DNA of 64,000 nucleotides from Martinezella hainanensis (lineage in GTDB: Bacteria; Pseudomonadota; Alphaproteobacteria; Rhizobiales; Rhizobiaceae), in NCBI RefSeq assembly GCF_900094555.1, contig NZ_FMAC01000006.1:124001-188000 (forward strand), read 5' to 3'. Numbering within the stretch: the first letter of the stretch is position 1; the number at the start of each line of letters is the position of its first letter. The notes below the pieces were generated by a model, which was not told the DNA's origin, did no database searches, and saw only the letters and a program-made list of their open reading frames with translations. Of the stretch, positions 58,578 through 64,000 are shown piece by piece. A program made the position numbers and the translations under genes.

Positions 58578-59294
58578 ATGAACAGCCTTCCCAAAGCGGA
58601 ACTGGCCGGCCAGACGCTGAGCCACATCGATGCCGATCCCTATCCCTGGCCCTATAACGGCGATCTTCGGCCGGACAACACCGCGCTCATCATCATCGAC
58701 ATGCAGACGGATTTCTGCGGCAAAGGCGGCTACGTGGACCACATGGGCTACGACCTGTCGCTGGTCCAGGCGCCGATCGAGCCGATCAAGTCCGTCCTGT
58801 CTGCCATGCGCGCAAAGGGCTATCACATCATCCACACGCGGGAGGGCCATCGGCCGGATCTCGCCGACCTGCCAGCCAACAAGCGATGGCGCTCCCAGCG
58901 CATCGGCGCCGGCATCGGCGACAGCGGGCCCTGCGGCCGTATTCTCGTGCGTGGAGAACCCGGGTGGGACATCATTCCCGAACTCTATCCGATCAAAGGC
59001 GAAGCAATCATCGACAAGCCGGGCAAAGGCTCTTTCTGCGCGACCGACCTTGAGCTGATCCTCAACCAGAAGCGCATCGAAAACATCATCCTGACCGGGA
59101 TTACGACCGACGTCTGCGTCTCCACCACCATGCGCGAGGCGAACGACCGCGGCTTCGAATGTCTGTTGCTCGAAGACTGCTGCGGCGCGACCGATTACGG
59201 CAACCACCTCGCCGCCATCAAGATGGTGAAAATGCAGGGCGGTGTTTTCGGCTCCGTCTCCAATTCCAAGGCGCTGATCGAGGCCCTACCCTGA
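58578..59294 (+). CDS. biuH: Biuret amidohydrolase (isochorismatase-fold cysteine hydrolase)
   Basis: A 238-residue cysteine hydrolase that converts biuret to allophanate and ammonia. The triad is Asp41 (ALIIIDMQTDF), Lys147 (IIDKPGKGSF) and Cys180 (GITTDVCVSTTMREAND). The segments DADPYPWPYNG, GKGGYVDHMGYDLSLVQAP and FGSVSNS are, as far as I remember, almost those of the structurally characterised R. leguminosarum BiuH, with a uniform offset of five residues in the triad. AGGAG lies upstream of the ATG. It sits between the permeases and the cyanuric acid amidohydrolase gene, in the biochemical order expected. Confidence 0.92.
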   Translation: MNSLPKAELAGQTLSHIDADPYPWPYNGDLRPDNTALIIIDMQTDFCGKGGYVDHMGYDLSLVQAPIEPIKSVLSAMRAKGYHIIHTREGHRPDLADLPANKRWRSQRIGAGIGDSGPCGRILVRGEPGWDIIPELYPIKGEAIIDKPGKGSFCATDLELILNQKRIENIILTGITTDVCVSTTMREANDRGFECLLLEDCCGATDYGNHLAAIKMVKMQGGVFGSVSNSKALIEALP

Positions 59295-60349
59295 TGCCCT
59301 CGCTGCGCGCGCAAATCTTTCGCGTAGCCGCCAACGGACCGGATGACATCTCCGGCGTTGAGGCGCTTTTTGCCAGCGGCCTATCGCCAAAAGATGTGGT
59401 GGCCGTGCTTGGTAAGACGGAGGGCAACGGCTGCGTCAACGATTTCTCTCGCGGCTATGCAACCCGCAGCTTCGAGACACTCTTTCAAAAGTACGGCGTC
59501 GAGGGCGTCTCGCTTGTGATGTCGGGCGGGACGGAGGGCGCGCTGTCGCCGCACTGGACAGTGTTCGCACGAGCGGTAGTGCAAGCGCCTACCGAGCGTG
59601 CGCTGGCGATCGGCGTTGCACGTACGCCTTCGCTGCCGGCAGAACATCTTGGGCGACGCGAACAGGTGCTACTCGTCGCTGAAGGCGTCCGCGAGGCAAT
59701 GCGCGACGCAGGTATTGACGACCCCGGTGACGTGCATTTCGTCCAGATCAAATGCCCGCTTCTAACGCTCAATCGCATTGCCGGATTGGAAGCGGAAGGC
59801 AAGATCCTTGCTACCCGCGACACGCTAAGATCGATGGGTCTGTCACGCGGCGCCTCGGCACTCGGTGCAGCCGTCGCGCTTGGCGAGATCAGCGCAGAAA
59901 CAATCAACGACACCGATATATGCAGCCGTTATGAACTTTTCTCGCGCTGCGCTTCCACTTCTGCCGGCGTCGAACTGACCGACCATGAAATCATCGTACT
60001 CGGCATGAGCGACAAATGGTCCGGACCGCTGGCGATCGACCACGCGGTGATGCGTGACGCTATTGATACGACCGCAATCCGCGAGGCGCGCGGGCGTCTG
60101 CCGGCAAACGGACACCTCGCCGCGGTCCTCGCCAAAGCCGAACCTGACCCCTCCGGCAAGGTGCGTGGCAAACGCCACACCATGCTGGACGATTCCGATA
60201 TTTCTGGCACGCGCCATGCCCGCGCCTTCGTCGGCGGAGTGCTTGCCGGCATCTTCGGCGTCACTGATCTCTTCGTCTCCGGCGGCGCCGAACATCAGGG
60301 ACCGCCTGGCGGCGGCCCCGTCGCCATTATTGTCGAAAAGGAGCATTGA
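59294..60349 (+). CDS. Cyanuric acid amidohydrolase (AtzD/TrzD family)
   Basis: A 351-residue member of the cyanuric acid hydrolase/barbiturase family, which opens the s-triazine ring of cyanurate to carboxybiuret (then biuret). The three homologous units each contribute a Lys/Ser pair. Visible pieces are AVLGKTEGNGCVNDFSRGYA (Lys41), LVMSGGTEGALSPH (Ser77), LSRGASALGAAVALGEI, GKRHTMLDDSDISGTRHARAFVGG and SGGAEHQGPPGGGPVAI (the metal-binding end). Sequence alone does not exclude barbiturase, but the neighbours (biuret and allophanate hydrolases) strongly favour cyanurate. Its ATG overlaps the biuH stop (TGATG). Confidence 0.9.
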   Translation: MPSLRAQIFRVAANGPDDISGVEALFASGLSPKDVVAVLGKTEGNGCVNDFSRGYATRSFETLFQKYGVEGVSLVMSGGTEGALSPHWTVFARAVVQAPTERALAIGVARTPSLPAEHLGRREQVLLVAEGVREAMRDAGIDDPGDVHFVQIKCPLLTLNRIAGLEAEGKILATRDTLRSMGLSRGASALGAAVALGEISAETINDTDICSRYELFSRCASTSAGVELTDHEIIVLGMSDKWSGPLAIDHAVMRDAIDTTAIREARGRLPANGHLAAVLAKAEPDPSGKVRGKRHTMLDDSDISGTRHARAFVGGVLAGIFGVTDLFVSGGAEHQGPPGGGPVAIIVEKEH

Positions 60350-60350
60350 A

Positions 60351-61901
60351 GTGAGCATAATCCGCGACACGCCCCTTCCGCAAACTGGCAAGGCCGTCGG
60401 CATCGACACGCTCGATATGACGATGCGCTTCGGCAGCTTCACCGCGCTCGACAATGTCTCGGTCAGCATTCCGGCCGGCAGCTTCCACGCCCTACTTGGC
60501 GAGAATGGCGCCGGCAAATCGACGCTTGTCAAATGCATCATGGGCTTCTACCACGCGACCTCCGGTTCGCTCTCGGTCGATGGCCGAGAGGTGACGATCG
60601 CCTCGCCGAGAGATGCTGCGACCTACGGCCTCGGGATGGTCTACCAGCATTTCACGCTGGTGCCTTCGCTGACGGGCGCCGAAAATCTCGTCATCAGCCG
60701 CACGCAAGTGCCCGCTGTGATCAACTGGGCCAAAGAGCGCCGGGACCTCGCCGCGTTCATGGAGCACATGCCATTCAGGATCCCGCTTGAGCGGCCGGTC
60801 AGCGAGCTTGCCGCCGGCGAAAAGCAGAAGCTCGAGATCGTCAAGCAGCTCTATCTCGGCCGCTCCTTCCTCGTGCTCGACGAGCCGACTTCCGTGCTGA
60901 CGCCTGCCGAGGCCGACGAGATGCTCGGCCTGGTGCGCGGCATGACCGAGCGAGGCGAACTGACGGTGCTGATGATCAGCCACAAGTTCCACGAGGTGAC
61001 GAAATTCGCCGACGCCGTCTCGATCCTGCGGCGCGGCAAGCTGATCGGAACGGGCAAAGTGGCCGAACTCTCAACTTCAGACATGGCCGCGATGATGATC
61101 GGCGACGTCAAGCTCGCCGAACTCGACACGCGCGTTCCCGTCGCCGATCTCGCCAAGCCGGTCTTGGCGGTGAAAGACGTCAAGGCCCCCGATCGCTCAG
61201 GCCTCAAGACGATCGAGATCGACGATCTTATCGTTCGCTCCGGCGAGATCGTTGGCATCGCCGGCATATCGGGCAACGGGCAGAAGGAACTGACGGAAAT
61301 TCTCGCCGGCCAGCGTGCGACACAGGCCGGACACGTTGTGGTCAATGGTCAGGTCTACGGCGCGACGCGATCGGAGACGCGCCGCAACAACGTCCGCTTC
61401 ATCCCGGAAGAGCCGCTACTGAATGCCTGCGCGCCGAAGATGACGGTCAGTGAAAACCTTGCCTTCCGTACCTTTGACCTCAAACCTGATGGCAAGAACG
61501 CGGTCTGGCTGAACTCGGCCAAGATGAAGAAGCGCGCCGCCGAACTGATCGCCGACTTCAAGGTGAAGACCGCCTCGTCCTCCTCGCCCATAGCGGCGCT
61601 CTCGGGAGGCAACGTCCAGCGCGCCGTGCTCGCCCGGGAGCTGACGGGCGACGTCAATCTACTGATCGTTTCCAATCCCTGCTTCGGCCTCGACTTTTCC
61701 GCCGTCGCCGAGATCCGCGCCCGCATCATGCGCGCCCGCAATGCCGGGGCCGCCGTACTGCTGCTGTCGGAGGATCTGGACGAGCTGCTGGAAATGTCCG
61801 ACCGTATCATGGTCATTTCCGAGGGCAGGCTAGTCTACGAGACGCCGGCACTGTCGGCCGATATCGGCGTCATCGGCGCCCACATGGCGGGGCATCACTG
61901 A
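60351..61901 (+). CDS. ABC transporter duplicated ATPase (AtzW/NupO-like)
   Basis: A 516-residue protein with two nucleotide-binding domains, as in simple-sugar and nucleoside importers. The first has Walker A GENGAGKST, signature ELAAGEKQKLEI and Walker B FLVLDEPTSVL. The second is degenerate: its Walker A is replaced by GISGNGQKE, and the signature is LSGGNVQRA with Walker B LLIVSNPCFGLD. Such degeneracy is normal in this group. A GTG start follows AAAGGAG. It completes the importer whose binding protein and permeases lie upstream of the hydrolase genes. Confidence 0.9.
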   Translation: MSIIRDTPLPQTGKAVGIDTLDMTMRFGSFTALDNVSVSIPAGSFHALLGENGAGKSTLVKCIMGFYHATSGSLSVDGREVTIASPRDAATYGLGMVYQHFTLVPSLTGAENLVISRTQVPAVINWAKERRDLAAFMEHMPFRIPLERPVSELAAGEKQKLEIVKQLYLGRSFLVLDEPTSVLTPAEADEMLGLVRGMTERGELTVLMISHKFHEVTKFADAVSILRRGKLIGTGKVAELSTSDMAAMMIGDVKLAELDTRVPVADLAKPVLAVKDVKAPDRSGLKTIEIDDLIVRSGEIVGIAGISGNGQKELTEILAGQRATQAGHVVVNGQVYGATRSETRRNNVRFIPEEPLLNACAPKMTVSENLAFRTFDLKPDGKNAVWLNSAKMKKRAAELIADFKVKTASSSSPIAALSGGNVQRAVLARELTGDVNLLIVSNPCFGLDFSAVAEIRARIMRARNAGAAVLLLSEDLDELLEMSDRIMVISEGRLVYETPALSADIGVIGAHMAGHH

Positions 61902-62566
61902 TGGTCGATATCAAGGCACAGCCTTTTGCCTTTCCGGCGAAGCCAGATCAGATCGCCTTGATCGTCATCGACATGCAGCGCGACTTCGCCGAACCCGGCG
62001 GCTTCGGCGAAAGCCTCGGCAACGATGTCAGCCGTATCACGAAAATCGTGCCCGACGTGAAGCGGCTGATCGAAGGCTTCCGCAAGGCGGGCCTGCCGGT
62101 CATCCACACGATGGAATGCCACCGGCCCGACCTTTCCGACCTGCCACCCGCCAAGCGGGATCGCGGCAATCCCTCGCTCCGCATCGGCGATGAAGGCCCG
62201 ATGGGTCGTATCCTGATTGCTGGCGAACCTGGTACGGCGATCCTGCCGGACCTGGCACCCATCAATGGCGAGATCGTCATCGAGAAGCCGGGCAAAGGAG
62301 CCTTCTACGCCACCGACCTCGGCGACATTCTCAAGCAGCGCTGCATTACGCAGCTTGTCTTTGCAGGCGTTACGACCGAAGTCTGCGTCCAGACGACCAT
62401 GCGCGAGGCCAATGATCGCGGCTACGAATGCCTGCTCGCCGAGGAGGCGACCGAGAGCTACTTCCCCGAATTCAAGACGGCTGCCATCGCCATGATCCGC
62501 GCCCAGGGCGCAATCGTCGGCTGGACGGCGCATGTGGACGACATATTGGAGGCGATCCATGCCTGA
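61901..62566 (+). CDS. Second isochorismatase-fold cysteine hydrolase
   Basis: A 221-residue paralogue of BiuH with an intact triad: Asp24 (ALIVIDMQRDF), Lys129 (IEKPGKGAF) and Cys162 (GVTTEVCVQTTMREAND). HTMECHRPDLSDLPPAKRDRG is close to the matching BiuH segment, but the N-terminus is 17 residues shorter, and ESYFPEFKTAAIAMIRAQGAIVGW replaces the BiuH C-terminus. It may hydrolyse a related amide or ureide (triuret, carboxybiuret, ureidoacrylate-like) or be a second biuret hydrolase. It overlaps the ATPase stop by one base and the cupin start by 8 bp. Confidence 0.87.
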   Translation: MVDIKAQPFAFPAKPDQIALIVIDMQRDFAEPGGFGESLGNDVSRITKIVPDVKRLIEGFRKAGLPVIHTMECHRPDLSDLPPAKRDRGNPSLRIGDEGPMGRILIAGEPGTAILPDLAPINGEIVIEKPGKGAFYATDLGDILKQRCITQLVFAGVTTEVCVQTTMREANDRGYECLLAEEATESYFPEFKTAAIAMIRAQGAIVGWTAHVDDILEAIHA

Positions 62567-62912
62567 AACGACCCGCGAACTCTTGACGTCAGGCGGCTGG
62601 AAGGACCTTGAATTCGGCCCCTTTCGAACGGACGTGACGATCCACTGGATCCGCCCCTTTGAAGGCGACCAGCCGGGCGTGGCGCTGCTGAAATACGAGG
62701 CGGGCGCGTCCGTGCCGCGCCATCGCCACGAAGGGCTCGAAACCATCCTGGTGCTTGAAGGCACCCAATCCGACGAGGCCGGCGATTACGGCAAGGGCAG
62801 CTATGTTGTGAATGCTGCCGGTACCGAACATTCGGTCTGGAGCGATACCGGCTGCGTCGTGCTGATCCAATGGGACCGGCCCGTCAAAATACTCGAAGAG
62901 GAAACGGCATGA
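62559..62912 (+). CDS. Small cupin protein
   Basis: A 117-residue single-domain cupin. YEAGASVPRHRHEGLETILVLEG is cupin motif 1 (His-x-His ... Glu) and GTEHSVWSDTGCVVLIQW is motif 2 with its His, so a metal site is complete. The pattern is like ChrR/anti-ECFsigma-type cupins (cupin_7). Known catabolic operons of this type sometimes carry small accessory proteins, but no role is established for this one. It overlaps the hydrolase before it and the amidase after it (ATGA). Confidence 0.8.
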   Translation: MPETTRELLTSGGWKDLEFGPFRTDVTIHWIRPFEGDQPGVALLKYEAGASVPRHRHEGLETILVLEGTQSDEAGDYGKGSYVVNAAGTEHSVWSDTGCVVLIQWDRPVKILEEETA

Positions 62913-64000
62913 GAACGGGACCGGCTTTCGATATCGCCTCCCTGCATGCAGCCTACCAGAACGGATTGACGGCCGCCGGAATGATCGACGCTGTCTTTGC
63001 GCGCATCGCCGAGGTGAATGATCCCGGCATCTTCATCCATCTTGCCGACATCAGGGACCTGCTGGCTGAGGCCGAAGCGCTGGGTGCCTTCGACCCCGCG
63101 ACAAAACCCCTCTGGGGCATTCCCTTTGCAGTGAAGGACAATATCGACGTCGCCGGCATGCCGACTACAGCCGCCTGCCCTGATTACAGCTATATGCCAA
63201 AAGCCGACGCGACCGTTGTGCGTCTGCTGAAGGAGGCCGGTGCGCTGGTCATCGGCAAGACCAATCTCGACCAGTTCGCGACCGGCCTTGTCGGCGTGCG
63301 CTCGCCCTACCCGATCCCGCGCAATGCGATCGATCCGGATCTCGTGCCTGGCGGCTCCTCCTCCGGCTCGGCGGTTGCGACTGCGCAGGGCATCGTCAGC
63401 TTCGCGCTTGGCACGGATACGGCTGGCTCCGGGCGCATCCCGGCCGGGCTCAACAATATCGTCGGGCTAAAGCCGTCGTTGGGTGCGATTTCGACGACGG
63501 GCGTCATTCCCGCCTGCCGCACGCTCGACTGCGTTTCGGTCTTCGCGCTGACGGTGGATGATGCCTGGAAGATCTTTTCCATCGCCTCTCAGCCGGACCC
63601 GAGCGATGAGTATTCGCGAACGATCCCAGCTGCTGGCTTCGGCACGACCGTACCGATGCTGACGATCGGCGTACCCGCCAAGGGCGATCTCCGCTTCTTC
63701 GGCGACGACGCTATGCAGGCGTCTTACGAGGCCGCACTTGCCATGCTTTCCGGCCTCGGTCACCGCCTGGTGGAAATACCCTTCGGCGACTTCTACAAGG
63801 TTGCGGATCTGCTCTACGAAGGCGCGTGGGTCGCTGAGCGCTACGCTGCCGTGAAAGAGTTTTTCGACAACAAGGAAGCCAGCTTCCATCCCGTCACGCG
63901 CAAGATCTATGGCGCTGCAAAGACGCTTTCGGCGGCCGATGCCTTCAACGGCTTCTATGCTCTGCAAGCGCTGAAGCGGAAGCTTACGCCTGTCATCGCC
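62909..64000 (+). CDS. atzF: Allophanate hydrolase (AtzF-like amidase), cut by window end
   Basis: The first 364 residues of an amidase-signature enzyme; the frame runs off the window. The Ser-cisSer-Lys triad is present: Lys76 (IPFAVKDNIDVAG), Ser150 (VPGGSSSGSA) and Ser174 (LGTDTAGSGRIPAG). The start FDIASLHAAYQNGLTAAGMID and DNIDVAGMPTTAACPDY are typical of AtzF/DUR1,2-type allophanate hydrolases rather than generic amidases. It would convert allophanate, the product of BiuH, to ammonia and CO2, completing the pathway. The C-terminal domain that handles the second step lies outside the window. Confidence 0.88.
   Translation, partial: MRTGPAFDIASLHAAYQNGLTAAGMIDAVFARIAEVNDPGIFIHLADIRDLLAEAEALGAFDPATKPLWGIPFAVKDNIDVAGMPTTAACPDYSYMPKADATVVRLLKEAGALVIGKTNLDQFATGLVGVRSPYPIPRNAIDPDLVPGGSSSGSAVATAQGIVSFALGTDTAGSGRIPAGLNNIVGLKPSLGAISTTGVIPACRTLDCVSVFALTVDDAWKIFSIASQPDPSDEYSRTIPAAGFGTTVPMLTIGVPAKGDLRFFGDDAMQASYEAALAMLSGLGHRLVEIPFGDFYKVADLLYEGAWVAERYAAVKEFFDNKEASFHPVTRKIYGAAKTLSAADAFNGFYALQALKRKLTPVIA

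Overview
The window looks like an accessory replicon (megaplasmid or chromid) or a chromosomal accessory region of a Rhizobium-type alphaproteobacterium. This rests on gene style (dense LysR/GntR/TetR-controlled redox and ABC-uptake cassettes, DUF1344 and DUF347 proteins, alphaproteobacterial curli with CsgH) and on a biuret amidohydrolase that I recognise as very close to the characterised BiuH of Rhizobium leguminosarum. Most of the DNA appears GC-rich. The 35.5-45 kb stretch reads as more AT-rich and is flanked by IS debris. No rRNA, tRNA, CRISPR array or replication origin was seen.

Layout. 1-4.2 kb: end of an alpha/beta hydrolase, then an NmrA / SnoaL-like / SDR / MarR redox cassette behind two identical palindromic operators, and an aldo/keto reductase. 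4.2-8.7 kb: small hypothetical genes, a frameshifted DUF6714 gene, and a DUF2235 lipase-type protein with a lectin-like tail beside a membrane protein. 8.9-10.4 kb: two curlin-repeat proteins flanking a CsgH-like protein. 10.6-23 kb: LysR/NQO, LprI-like, DUF1344, DUF347 with a two-component system, LysR/alpha-beta hydrolase (frameshifted signal peptide), and TetR/Old Yellow Enzyme/NAD(P)-binding protein. 23.4-29.1 kb: a Cus-type copper/silver efflux operon. 29.3-35.5 kb: IS remnants, a lipoprotein, a MocR regulator, an MBL-fold hydrolase and an atypical SDR. 35.8-38.4 kb: a DUF6502-DUF5666 pair and a membrane protein. 39-44.4 kb: a polysaccharide cluster (two GT4 enzymes, a flippase, UDP-glucose dehydrogenase).

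45.3-54.2 kb holds an uptake-and-oxidation locus that I cannot match to a described pathway. Flavin reductase, a luciferase-like monooxygenase, a polar amino-acid-type ABC importer, an SDR, a RidA protein and a GntR regulator form one co-oriented series. SMP-30 and a second SDR diverge from it. Three copies of a shared 12-bp motif, GATTAT(C/A)TACAA, sit in front of these units and of the GntR gene.

54.3-64 kb holds a nitrogen-scavenging operon for s-triazine breakdown products: a BMP-type ABC importer, cyanuric acid amidohydrolase, biuret amidohydrolase, a second isochorismatase-fold hydrolase, a cupin and allophanate hydrolase (cut by the window end). It lies behind a well-spaced -24/-12 (sigma-54) promoter and diverges from a GntR regulator that has its own perfect palindrome. 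Together these would import cyanurate-like compounds and convert them through biuret and allophanate to ammonia and CO2.
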